From Bacillota bacterium (GTDB lineage Bacteria > Bacillota > Clostridia > Acetivibrionales > DTU013), in contig JAFABI010000090.1 in NCBI GenBank assembly GCA_023426125.1, forward strand, positions 62,001-126,000: a DNA stretch of 64,000 bases. Reading direction: 5' to 3'. The stretch's first letter is position 1; every line of letters starts with the position of its first letter. The notes under the pieces are model-generated. The model had not been told where the DNA came from, did no database searches, and saw only the letters and a program-made list of their open reading frames with translations. Below are positions 19,116-27,502 of the stretch, in pieces. Made by a program: the position numbers and the translations under genes.

Positions 19116-20066
19116 ATGAGAGCGGAACTGTCCCGTAGTACTCCAAACTTAATTAAGCAGCGTATTCCAGCAAGTTTGTTTGAGCATAGGTACATCTATT
19201 TGCTGGTATTACCCGGAATATTGTGGTTCATTGTATTTTGCTATTTGCCTATGATCGGGATAGTGATTGCGTTTGAAGACTACAAACTTGCAAAAGGGAT
19301 GTTCGGCAGCCAGTGGGCAGGCTTGAAATACTTCATCCAGTTTGTGACCAATTATTCCTTTCCTACTGTAATACGTAACACCGTCTGCATCAGCCTGCTG
19401 AAAATCGTTATCGGGTTTCCTGCGCCCATCATCCTGGCGCTGATGCTAAATGAAGTCAAACGGATGTTTTTCCGGAGGACAATTCAAACGGTTTCCTATC
19501 TGCCGCATTTTGTATCCTGGGTCGTCGTGCTCGGTATATGGGGCCGTTTACTTTCTCCCGAAGGCGGGATGGTGAATGAACTGCTGACCTCGCTGGAAAT
19601 TGTTGACGTGCCTGTTAACTTCATGCTTACATCCGGCTATATGTGGCCTATTGCCATCGTGTCCGAAATTTGGAAAACAATAGGATGGAATAGCATAATT
19701 TACCTCGCGGCTTTATCCAACATTAATCCTGAGCTATACGAATCGGCAAAAATTGACGGTGCTGGCAGATTCAAGCAGTTGGTGTATATCACGATTCCAA
19801 GCATATTCCCGACCATCTCAATATTGTTCATCCTATCCATGGGCGGGATACTGACTGCCAATTTCGATCAGCTGTATATACTCGGTGCCGCGCCTGTGCT
19901 TGATGTCACCGAAGTCATTGATACGTATATTTTCCGTCTTGGCTTGAAGGAAATGCATTACAGCCTGGGAGCCGCCGCGGGACTCATGCGCTCGGTGCTT
20001 TCATTTATTCTGGTGCTGCTGACAAACAAGGTTGTAAAAATGCTGGGGCAGGAGGGGATATGGTGA
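19116..20066 (+). CDS. CUT1 sugar ABC importer permease, LplB type
   Basis: The 316-residue membrane protein has about six hydrophobic helices and the cytoplasmic EAA loop YESAKIDGAGRFKQL that docks the ATPase. The N-terminal YLLVLPGILWFIVFCYLPM segment and EDYKLAKGMFGSQWAGLKYF are typical of LplB-type permeases. It forms a heterodimer with the next gene product; no ATPase gene is nearby, so a shared MsmX-type ATPase encoded elsewhere is expected. RBS GGAGG about 9 bases before ATG. First gene of permease-permease-lipoprotein under the AATATT-box promoter. Confidence 0.92.
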   Translation: MRAELSRSTPNLIKQRIPASLFEHRYIYLLVLPGILWFIVFCYLPMIGIVIAFEDYKLAKGMFGSQWAGLKYFIQFVTNYSFPTVIRNTVCISLLKIVIGFPAPIILALMLNEVKRMFFRRTIQTVSYLPHFVSWVVVLGIWGRLLSPEGGMVNELLTSLEIVDVPVNFMLTSGYMWPIAIVSEIWKTIGWNSIIYLAALSNINPELYESAKIDGAGRFKQLVYITIPSIFPTISILFILSMGGILTANFDQLYILGAAPVLDVTEVIDTYIFRLGLKEMHYSLGAAAGLMRSVLSFILVLLTNKVVKMLGQEGIW

Positions 20067-20980
20067 TAAAGGTGAAAGGAATGAATAGCTCGGTAAAAGT
20101 TAAGCAGTCTCCAGCCGAAAAGGCAGGTGATGTGATTATCTATACAATACTGGTATTTATTTCCATTGTGACGCTGTATCCGTTCTGGTACGTGCTGATC
20201 ATATCCTTGAATGACAGCAATATAATCAACTATTCGAAGATCTATTTCTGGACCAGTGCTCTGACATTGGACAACTTCAAGGTTGTTTTTACAACCAACG
20301 CCCTGTTTAACGGCTTTAAAGTTTCAGTGCTGAGGACGGTGATAGGTTCGCTGTTCTCCGTCATATGCAATGCGGCGCTGGCTTATGGACTTACGAAAAA
20401 GAAGCTGCCGGGCAGAAATTTTTTCCTGAATATTATCATTATCACCCTGTTTTTCAGCGGCGGTCTGATTCCCTTCTTCCTGCTGCTTAAAAAACTGGCG
20501 ATTCTCAATACCTTCTGGGTTTATATCGTACCTTTGTTATTCAGCCCATGGACCATCATCCTGATGAAGACCTATTTTTCATCCTTGCCGGTAAGTCTTG
20601 AGGAAGCTGCAAAAATTGATGGGGCAAATGATCTGAAAGTATTCTACAAGATCGTCATTCCTACATCCATGCCGCTGCTTGCAACAATGCTGCTGTTTGC
20701 CGCAGTAAGCCACTGGAACGATTGGATCATGGGGGAAATCTATGTCTTGAAACCTGCATTGCATCCCATTCAGACGGTATTAATGAGAATGATCACCCAG
20801 ATGAGCGCAAGCGATATGATTCGACAGAGTATGAATGCGGAGTTCATCACGAAGGTGCCTTCAATGGAATCGGTAAAAATGGCGGCCATCGTAGTGACTA
20901 CGATTCCGATACTTCTTGTATACCCGTTCCTGCAGAAATACTTTGTACAGGGGGTTATGATTGGCGCGATCAAGGAATAA
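20060..20980 (+). CDS. CUT1 sugar ABC importer permease, YtcP/LplC type
   Basis: The 306-residue partner permease has an EAA loop EEAAKIDGANDLKVFYKIV and the C-terminal FLQKYFVQGVMIGAIKE typical of this subfamily. The ATG overlaps the preceding stop by seven bases, behind AGGAGGGG, which suggests coupled translation; a second ATG at 20081 with AAAGGTG upstream is an alternative start. About six membrane segments. Works with the upstream permease and the lipoprotein at 21160. Confidence 0.9.
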   Translation: MVIKVKGMNSSVKVKQSPAEKAGDVIIYTILVFISIVTLYPFWYVLIISLNDSNIINYSKIYFWTSALTLDNFKVVFTTNALFNGFKVSVLRTVIGSLFSVICNAALAYGLTKKKLPGRNFFLNIIIITLFFSGGLIPFFLLLKKLAILNTFWVYIVPLLFSPWTIILMKTYFSSLPVSLEEAAKIDGANDLKVFYKIVIPTSMPLLATMLLFAAVSHWNDWIMGEIYVLKPALHPIQTVLMRMITQMSASDMIRQSMNAEFITKVPSMESVKMAAIVVTTIPILLVYPFLQKYFVQGVMIGAIKE

Positions 20981-21086
20981 ACGCGGGGTTGAAGGCGGTT
21001 TGCGGTAAGCCGGCAAGGTACGGTATTCAGTAGTCATGGGAGTTAGAGGGCCCGATTTCCTGACAAATACCCTCTGTGGGTAATAA

Positions 21087-21117
21087 TTGAGAATATGTAC
21101 CAAGCTTGTTTTATAAT
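21087..21117 (+). promoter_or_regulatory. Possible separate promoter for the binding lipoprotein
   Basis: TTGAGA (21087-21092) and TATAAT (21112-21117) with a long 19-base spacer, inside the 179-base gap before the lipoprotein gene. A separate promoter would allow the binding protein to exceed its permeases. Confidence 0.35.
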
Positions 21118-21159
21118 TCAATAAGCGATATACCACAATATTAAGAAGGAGGTCATATC

Positions 21160-22869
21160 ATGAGATCGAGAGTACTATGTGTGATAATGGCGGTAGCGTT
21201 CCTGACCCTTTTTGTCACCGGCTGTGGAGGCAGCAGCAACGATGGGGACCGGCAAAGTACGGCGGCAACGACACAGGAGGCCGGCAAAACTGCAGAAACC
21301 ACGCTGGCTGAGGAAAAAGGCCTTGAGGATTATACGGATGAAATGAAGATCACCGCATATCAGGGAATGAATTACGGAGGGCCAAGTTCGGGACAGGATA
21401 CTGAGTATGCAAAATACGTTAAGAAGAGATTCAAGATTAATGTGGATGAATTTGTCTGGCCCGCCGGTGAGGATGTCTATCAAAAGATCGGTACTTTCAT
21501 CGCATCAGGCGATATGCCTGATATTATTCAGGCACCTGTTGACGCAAAGGGGAAGGTTCTGTTCAATTCGCTGGCGGAAGCCGGAATGGTTCTGGATGTG
21601 GAGCCCTATCTCAACCAATATTGCCCCGAAACAATGAAGTATTTTACACCCACCATTCTTGACGCATACAGGTATGTCGAAGACAACAAGCTTTATGTCG
21701 TTCCCGGGTTTGCAGTAAATCCTGATTTGAAGGATGAATTGACGGTCGCGGTAAACCAGGTTCTTATTTATAGAGAGGATCTTCTTAAAAAGATCGGCAT
21801 GGATGTGCCGAAAACACCCGATGAGCTCTATAATGTCCTGAAAGCGATAAAAGGGCAGAAGGCTTCCAGCGGAAAAGATATCATTCCGTTCTCACCCCTA
21901 TATATGGGTGCGGAGATCCAGGGCAATATAGGCGGAATGTTCGGGATACAAAAGTATCATGCGAGATTGAACGATGCGGAACAAAAACTGATTGACATGC
22001 ATGAAGGACCGGAATACCTCGCCTATATGAAATATGCTGCAAAGCTTTTCAGGGAAGGCCTGATGAACCCTGAGTCCTATTCCATGAGCTGGCAGAAATT
22101 ATTCAACGAGCTTGTTCCCAATGGCGAAGTCGGCATTACAGTCATGTGGCCCAGTGAAATTCTAGGTTTGAACCTGCAGTTGGAAAAGAATGCCCCCGGA
22201 CAAAAATATCTGCCAATGCCGCAGCCAAAAGCAGAAGGTGTAGGCAACAGTGAGCTAGGATATATAAGTACGCTGGGGATTTCTGCTATCGCAATCAGCA
22301 AGAATGTTTCGGACCCGGAAAGATTGTTCAAATACATCAATTGGATGAGTGGAAAAGAAGGCTGGGCTACGATGGTTTGGGGACCTCCGTCGAAAGACAG
22401 CGGTTGTTGGTATATTGGCGATGACGGAAAACTTATTGACAACAAGGAAATCCAGGACAAGAAAATTGCGGAGAATCCCAAATGGACGGTTGATGTTCTC
22501 GGCTCATGGGCATATGGCCTGCCGGGAATACTGAAATACACCCAGGACCTTGTATTGGACCAGGCGCGCCAACCGGAGGAATTGCGCAAGATGGCGAAGG
22601 ATATGTATGATGGCGAAATTTTTATGGATACAATCTTCGATATTTTCACGACATCCGAGGATGGTCCCATTGCGAAGCAAAAAAGGGCTGACGTTAACAA
22701 GATATTCACCGAACGTGAAGCGAAAATCCTTATGAATTCCAGAACCGACGAACAGGTGGAGGAAGGCTACAATGCAATGATGGAAGAAGCCAAAAAAGCC
22801 GGTCTGCAGGAGATTTTGAAAGAGGACTACCAGAGGTACCAGGAAGTTAAGGCAAAGTATTCTAAATAA
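21160..22869 (+). CDS. Extracellular sugar-binding lipoprotein of the first importer (LplA type)
   Basis: A lipoprotein signal ending FVTGC puts the lipidated Cys at residue 22, followed by a Ser/Thr-rich linker and a family-1 solute-binding fold of about 500 residues. The 569-residue size is characteristic of LplA-type proteins that bind oligosaccharides rather than simple sugars. RBS AAGGAGG. It closes the importer operon and is followed at once by a strong terminator. Anchored on the outer face of the membrane; ligand unknown, but co-location with the secreted hydrolase and cytosolic glycosidases suggests the products of the former. Confidence 0.92.
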   Translation: MRSRVLCVIMAVAFLTLFVTGCGGSSNDGDRQSTAATTQEAGKTAETTLAEEKGLEDYTDEMKITAYQGMNYGGPSSGQDTEYAKYVKKRFKINVDEFVWPAGEDVYQKIGTFIASGDMPDIIQAPVDAKGKVLFNSLAEAGMVLDVEPYLNQYCPETMKYFTPTILDAYRYVEDNKLYVVPGFAVNPDLKDELTVAVNQVLIYREDLLKKIGMDVPKTPDELYNVLKAIKGQKASSGKDIIPFSPLYMGAEIQGNIGGMFGIQKYHARLNDAEQKLIDMHEGPEYLAYMKYAAKLFREGLMNPESYSMSWQKLFNELVPNGEVGITVMWPSEILGLNLQLEKNAPGQKYLPMPQPKAEGVGNSELGYISTLGISAIAISKNVSDPERLFKYINWMSGKEGWATMVWGPPSKDSGCWYIGDDGKLIDNKEIQDKKIAENPKWTVDVLGSWAYGLPGILKYTQDLVLDQARQPEELRKMAKDMYDGEIFMDTIFDIFTTSEDGPIAKQKRADVNKIFTEREAKILMNSRTDEQVEEGYNAMMEEAKKAGLQEILKEDYQRYQEVKAKYSK

Positions 22870-22885
22870 AAGCAAATGGGAATGG

Positions 22886-22924
22886 GACTGTTTCAAAATT
22901 TATTTTGAGATAGTCTTTTTTTTT
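22886..22924 (+). terminator. Rho-independent terminator after the first importer
   Basis: GACTGTTTCAAAA pairs with TTTTGAGATAGTC (two G-U pairs) across a four-base loop and runs into nine or more T. The arm sequence recurs as the outer arms of the composite element at 34471-34592. Confidence 0.85.
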
Positions 22925-23103
22925 ATAAATAGCTGACACCAGGACCTTTTATAAATCATCAGCCTTCAATAATATCTTATAAGTAAGTCGACAAAGAAAT
23001 AGACAATATTAATCTAAAATTTATTAAATATTTAATAGATATTTAATAGATTTTAACGTATTTGCTAACAATTACTTATATATACTTTGCTGCTGTAATA
23101 GTG

Positions 23104-23132
23104 TTGTAACAATTGGACAAATACTATATAAT
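23104..23132 (+). promoter_or_regulatory. Promoter for the DeoR-type regulator
   Basis: TTGTAA (23104-23109), 17-base spacer, TATAAT (23127-23132). The upstream 150 bases are very AT-rich with repeated TATTTAATAGAT units. The predicted start rules out a TTG at 23113 as start codon. Confidence 0.6.
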
Positions 23133-23172
23133 ATGGATATGTATCACGACGATTAAGGGTGTGAATAGGCTG

Positions 23173-23940
23173 ATGACTGGGATCTCCACGGAAGAGAGAA
23201 GAGATAGGATAATAGATCTGATTAAAAAAGAAAAGGAAGTCAAGGTATCAGATTTAAAAAAGAAATTTAGCTGTTCCAACGTAACCTTGAGGAATGATTT
23301 GGTGTACCTTGAGAAAAAGGGACTCATAGAAAGGGTTTACGGCAGCGCCATTCTAAAGAATAATACGATGAAAGGGCTGTTTGATGAAAGCAATGTCAAA
23401 AACATCAGGGAAAAGCAGAAAATAAGTGAATATGCAGCCGGATTGATCGGTGAAAATGAATCAATCATGTTGTATACAGGCAGTACGGCGCTGCAGATTG
23501 CCAAAAAACTGGGCGGCTTCAAAAACCTGAATGTTGTCACAAATTCAATCATAACCTCCTATGAGCTTGGTAAAAACCCGTATATTAAAGTGATTTTGCT
23601 TGGCGGATATTATAATCCTGATACCCATGCTATTTTTGGACAACATGCAATTACACAACTGCAGGAATACAAGCTTGACAAACTGTTCCTGAGTGTTGAC
23701 GGCATTAGTTCCCAGTATGGCGCTACATCGGAACATCCTTACGAAACAGATATATGCAAGGCTATGGTTGAAAAAGCCAATCAAGTCATTGTTACGGCTG
23801 ATTACAGCAAAATAGGCATATCCAGGTTTACTAAGATTGCTTCGCTGGAGGAAATCGATATGCTTATCACCGATGATAAAGCTCCCGAGGATGAATTGAA
23901 AAGAATCGAGAAAAATGGCGTAAAGGTCGTTGTGGTTTAA
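23173..23940 (+). CDS. DeoR/GlpR-family transcriptional regulator
   Basis: The protein opens STEERRDRIIDLIKKEKEVK and a winged helix (VSDLKKKFSCSNVTLRNDLV), then a DeoR sensor domain resembling a sugar-phosphate isomerase (MLYTGSTALQIAKKL, VVTNSI, VSDGISSQYGA-like LSVDGISSQYGA and ADYSKIG). The family represses sugar catabolic genes and responds to phosphosugars. Start is ATG 23173 or GTG 23161; neither has an ideal ribosome site. Monocistronic, between its own promoter and a two-way terminator. Candidate targets are neighbouring hydrolase genes or the importer, but no operator can be assigned. Confidence 0.9.
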   Translation: MTGISTEERRDRIIDLIKKEKEVKVSDLKKKFSCSNVTLRNDLVYLEKKGLIERVYGSAILKNNTMKGLFDESNVKNIREKQKISEYAAGLIGENESIMLYTGSTALQIAKKLGGFKNLNVVTNSIITSYELGKNPYIKVILLGGYYNPDTHAIFGQHAITQLQEYKLDKLFLSVDGISSQYGATSEHPYETDICKAMVEKANQVIVTADYSKIGISRFTKIASLEEIDMLITDDKAPEDELKRIEKNGVKVVVV

Positions 23941-23957
23941 GTTTGGTTCGTATTGAA

Positions 23958-24010
23958 AAAGGAGCCGTCCTTAAGGTGAAAATATTTAAGGACAGCTCCT
24001 TTGTTTTCAA
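23958..24010. terminator. Two-way terminator between convergent genes
   Basis: AAAGGAGCCGTCCTTAA (23958-23974) pairs with TTAAGGACAGCTCCTTT (23986-24002) with one mismatch; T-rich on the plus side (TTTGTTTTC) and, read on the minus strand, followed by TTTTTC. It serves the DeoR gene and the minus-strand hydrolase gene. Confidence 0.85.
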
Positions 24011-24036
24011 CTCGGTTCGGAATTTAATGCTTGGCG

Positions 24037-25395
24037 CTAGGGAATTGCAGGATCAGGCGGTACTGCTATGCCCGGCTTGGAATAGAACGGGAAGTTCGCT
24101 GTTGCCGCATGTCCGCTTCCGTCCCTGACATATACGAAAAGACGATAGGAACCTTCTGTTGCAGGAGCCTGGAATATTACATATTTTCCCGATTGCTGCA
24201 CAATAGAACCTGCGATGGGGGCCTGAGGCTGTCCCTGGGCGAATATTTCAGGCCTTACTTCCCATGTGTAGGTAATATTCGCGCTTTCAGGATCGCTGGC
24301 TGTAACCGCTGCAAGATATTTACCGCCCGGGGCGACCTCTTTTCCCGATGCGCTGGCACATGAAATATCGCTGATCGTAGGGCAGCGATCGGAAGGATAT
24401 GACCCGGTCCAGGCTTTGGTCAGTACATCCACCGTATTCAGCTTTTCGTATGTAGACAGCAGATGCGTCTCAAACCACGTATGCGTACCCGAGAATATCG
24501 GTTCCAGGCCCCAGAAGTAAGCATAGGACCCTAGAGAGAATTTTGTTATCGTACTGTTGAGGGGATTCACAATGGAAGTATTGTAATTGTCAAGAATATA
24601 GTTTGCTTTATCATAACTGTTTTTCTCAATCGGCACGTCATTGGCGCCCAGATGTACCAGGGGAGATTCCCACTGCCCATTGGTAGAGTATTCGGTTATG
24701 ATATATGGCCTGTCCAGGTCAAGTGCCGATAAATAGCTGGGGAAAACGGATAAGCCTGCGTAGGAATTAAAACCGATGATATCAATACTGGGGCAATATG
24801 CTTTTATCATATCGACCTTTGTAGGACTGAAGCCGGCAATAACTGTCAATGTCGGGTGATCTGGATCAATGGCCTTTATGGAAGCCGCTATTTGTTCAAC
24901 GGCCATCCACACATTAGGGTCGCTGCCGTCTCCTTCATACTCATTGCCTACCCCCCACAGCAATATTGCGGGATGATTCTTATTAGCCTGCACATAGCTT
25001 ATCAGAGCGTCATGCTGCTGCTGAACCTGCACAGGGTCGCTGTAATCCATTTCGTAATACCTGTTAAGCCATAATCCCGCACAAACGGTCAAACCCATGG
25101 AATATGCAGCGTCAAACATTACGGGGTCATTTGCCGCTCCCCAGGTCCTTACCGAATTACCGCCTGCGGCAGCTAGTTGGGCAAATCCGGGATCGGCTCC
25201 GTTCCCATTCAGCATGGTTGCCCCACCTTTTATAAAGTAGGGAGCTCCGTCCTTATAAAGAGTGTAATAGCCGTCAGGACTTTCAACAAGCGTAACGGCA
25301 CTTGGTGTGGCAAATGACGTCTGGCACACAAGCGTTAGCAGTACCGACAAAATAACTGTGAACACAAGTAATTTTTTCAATAACTGTTTGTTCAA
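24037..25395 (-). CDS. Secreted GH2/GH5-type (clan GH-A) glycoside hydrolase
   Basis: A signal peptide (NKQLLKKLL, hydrophobic core, cut near TSFA-TP at residue 29-30) precedes a barrel that opens with YTLYKDGAPYFIKGGA, as in GH2 catalytic domains. GVGNEYE gives acid/base E152 and ITEYSTNG nucleophile E235. The last 90 residues form an Ig-like or PKD-like beta domain (ASDPESANITYTWEV). It would cut an extracellular polysaccharide or glycan. The start is a TTG at 25395, 6 bases after AGGAGGG; an ATG at 25455 lacks one and would bury the signal peptide. Monocistronic on the minus strand, divergent from the GH43-like gene. Exact family and substrate uncertain. Confidence 0.83.
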   Translation of the reverse strand: MNKQLLKKLLVFTVILSVLLTLVCQTSFATPSAVTLVESPDGYYTLYKDGAPYFIKGGATMLNGNGADPGFAQLAAAGGNSVRTWGAANDPVMFDAAYSMGLTVCAGLWLNRYYEMDYSDPVQVQQQHDALISYVQANKNHPAILLWGVGNEYEGDGSDPNVWMAVEQIAASIKAIDPDHPTLTVIAGFSPTKVDMIKAYCPSIDIIGFNSYAGLSVFPSYLSALDLDRPYIITEYSTNGQWESPLVHLGANDVPIEKNSYDKANYILDNYNTSIVNPLNSTITKFSLGSYAYFWGLEPIFSGTHTWFETHLLSTYEKLNTVDVLTKAWTGSYPSDRCPTISDISCASASGKEVAPGGKYLAAVTASDPESANITYTWEVRPEIFAQGQPQAPIAGSIVQQSGKYVIFQAPATEGSYRLFVYVRDGSGHAATANFPFYSKPGIAVPPDPAIP

Positions 25396-25760
25396 ATTAA
25401 ACCCTCCTATTTGATTAATCTTAAAGTGCTCTGCATGATTGACCGGAAGCAACACCTCCTTCTGAACAAGGTATCACAAAAAAACCGCCGTTTTGGGGAG
25501 TCATGATATCAAACGTTGCTAGCTGTGTTCAGTATCTTAAGGTGTACGCTATGATGCGGTATGGTATTTTCCACTGGGTATACCCGGGAATGCGAATAAT
25601 TCATTACCTGTAATGAATATATTAAATGAGGTTAAAATCCTTAATTTTTACTTACGATAATAATAGCATAATAATTAACAAATTTCAATATAATAATTAA
25701 TATATTTTAAATATTTACTTTATATCTACTTAATATTAGATTATATTGTAGCATATAGTA

Positions 25761-25789
25761 TTGACATGTATTGCAGCAAATATTATATT
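25761..25789 (+). promoter_or_regulatory. Promoter for the GH43-like gene in an AT-rich divergent gap
   Basis: TTGACA (25761-25766), 17-base spacer, TATATT (25784-25789): the best -35 match in the window. It lies in a 428-bp gap between divergent hydrolase genes. The stretch 25600-25760 is very AT-rich with ATTAATA/AATATTA runs and could hold operators or the opposing promoter, but I could not fix either. Confidence 0.65.
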
Positions 25790-25823
25790 ATGATTACAGA
25801 CAATGAACAGGAGGTTAAGGGGA

Positions 25824-27383
25824 ATGAAAAGTGAATTATCGGGCGACGGAATCAGGGAAGACTCATGGTCGGTTATTGATACCGGGAAAATGATATATGA
25901 TGTAAATGGAAACAGGATGCAATGCCATTCTCCCGATGTATGCAAGTTTGGAGACAGGTATTATCTTTACGGAGAAGATATTGGCGAATACCATATGGAT
26001 GCACCGTATACATTTAGAAATATAAGCTGCTGGTCAACAACGGATTTCTCCAATTGGTTCTTTGAAGGGAATGTAATTACGCATGACCTTATGGTCGATT
26101 GGGGAAAGGATGGTTGGGTAATCGCAAGGCCGCATGTGATATATAATGAAAAAAATAATGAATACGTTATGATCACCAAGTTTTTAAGAGAGGATGTAAG
26201 CGACTGCAGGATGGCTTGTTTTACCAGCGGTTCGCCAACGGGGATTTTCGTGTTCAAGCAATATATGCACTGTCCCGATCCGGAAGATGAGGGCAAATAT
26301 GTCGGAGGGGACGGCACCTTGTTCAAGGACGCCGACGGTACCGTCTATTTTGCCGGCACATCAATTTTCAACGACTTTCATGTATGGATATATGAGCTGG
26401 ATCAGGATTATTATAATTTGGTGGAAGGCACCAAGGTTGATACCGATCTTCTCATCGAGGCAGTCGATTTCATTTTCAAGGACGGCATCTATTATTTAAT
26501 CGCTTCCGGTTTAACCGGATATAACAATAATGATAATTTTTACTACACATCCTCAAGCATAAAAGGTCCCTGGGAAAACAAAACCTTTATCTGCAACCCG
26601 TTTACAGGCACTAGAACCTATGAATCCCAGCATTCCAAAACAGCAAGGATTACCGGCAGTGAAGGCACTACATATGTTTTTTGCGCGGATGCCTGGGCAA
26701 ATGCATCCGGGGATGAAGTCTTCCGGGTTGATTCCAGATTGCTGTTCCTGCCGTTGGAGCTCAACGACGGTTCAATCACCTTGAATTGGCGCAACCAATG
26801 GAAGCTTGATGTTGAAAAGGGCATCTGGACCGATGGCGCCGAGAGTATATGGGGAAGATACCTTCACAGCTATTGTGCCGATAAATATAGCGGTTCCAGG
26901 CCGTACGAGCTTGGCCAGGTATTCATACCCGAAGCAGCCGGGAAGATCAAGGCCATATCCGTCTACGGAGTAAGCGGTGAAAACGGCCGGCATACTGCAA
27001 GGATATGGAGAAACCTGGACAATACCTGTATAGGCGGACCCTATGAAATTGTTTTTTCAGGCAGCAATGAATGGTTTGTTTACGCTCTGACTGTACCGGT
27101 GAGCATTGAAGCGGGCATTGAATATACGGTTTCCGTAACGACCGGGGAGGATCCTCAAGCGTATTATGCCTGCAAGGGCACGGAGGCTGTATTTAATTCT
27201 GTCCAGGGCTATGATCCGGCTACTTCCGCACCCGGTTACTGGAGGTTTTCCAACCAGCGCTCCAGGTACATTACGTTCCCCGCCAACAGCGGAGTCTATA
27301 CAGCGGAAATAGGAGCAAGGCCTGTTGACAGCCGCGGGTGCGTTTACTACAGAGATATAGAATTTGTCCCTGACTTGGCATAG
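25824..27383 (+). CDS. GH43-like beta-propeller protein with DUF4082-like C-terminal domain
   Basis: Residues about 20-330 look like a five-bladed GH43/GH117-type propeller: HSPDVCKFGDRYYLYGED, RPHVIYNEKNNEYVM, GDGTLFKDADGTVYF. This fold is known for arabinofuranosidases and xylosidases. Residues about 365-470 match a DUF4082-type beta-sandwich (QVFIPEAAGKIKAISVYG; TARIWRNLD; VSIEAGIEYTVSV). There is no signal peptide although DUF4082 is usually extracellular. Start at ATG 25824 is supported by GGAGG plus AAGGGG upstream; an earlier start at 25803 overlaps that site. Catalytic acids not assigned with confidence. Single gene with its own promoter and a hairpin after it. Confidence 0.75.
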   Translation: MKSELSGDGIREDSWSVIDTGKMIYDVNGNRMQCHSPDVCKFGDRYYLYGEDIGEYHMDAPYTFRNISCWSTTDFSNWFFEGNVITHDLMVDWGKDGWVIARPHVIYNEKNNEYVMITKFLREDVSDCRMACFTSGSPTGIFVFKQYMHCPDPEDEGKYVGGDGTLFKDADGTVYFAGTSIFNDFHVWIYELDQDYYNLVEGTKVDTDLLIEAVDFIFKDGIYYLIASGLTGYNNNDNFYYTSSSIKGPWENKTFICNPFTGTRTYESQHSKTARITGSEGTTYVFCADAWANASGDEVFRVDSRLLFLPLELNDGSITLNWRNQWKLDVEKGIWTDGAESIWGRYLHSYCADKYSGSRPYELGQVFIPEAAGKIKAISVYGVSGENGRHTARIWRNLDNTCIGGPYEIVFSGSNEWFVYALTVPVSIEAGIEYTVSVTTGEDPQAYYACKGTEAVFNSVQGYDPATSAPGYWRFSNQRSRYITFPANSGVYTAEIGARPVDSRGCVYYRDIEFVPDLA

Positions 27384-27411
27384 TATTTGCTTTTACTAAC
27401 GACCTAATTCA

Positions 27412-27444
27412 AAGGGAATTTGTCGTTTGCAGACAAATTTCCTT
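27412..27444. terminator. Hairpin between convergent genes
   Basis: AAGGGAATTTGTC (27412-27424) and GACAAATTTCCTT (27432-27444) form a 13-base stem with one mismatch and a 7-base loop. A second GC-rich hairpin (GCCGC-CCT-GCGGC) follows. T-runs are absent, so termination strength is uncertain. Confidence 0.55.
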
Positions 27445-27502
27445 ACAGCTGTGCCGCCCTGCGGCAGGGGTATCGGTATGAAAAAACTTAATATGCGGGC
27501 GG

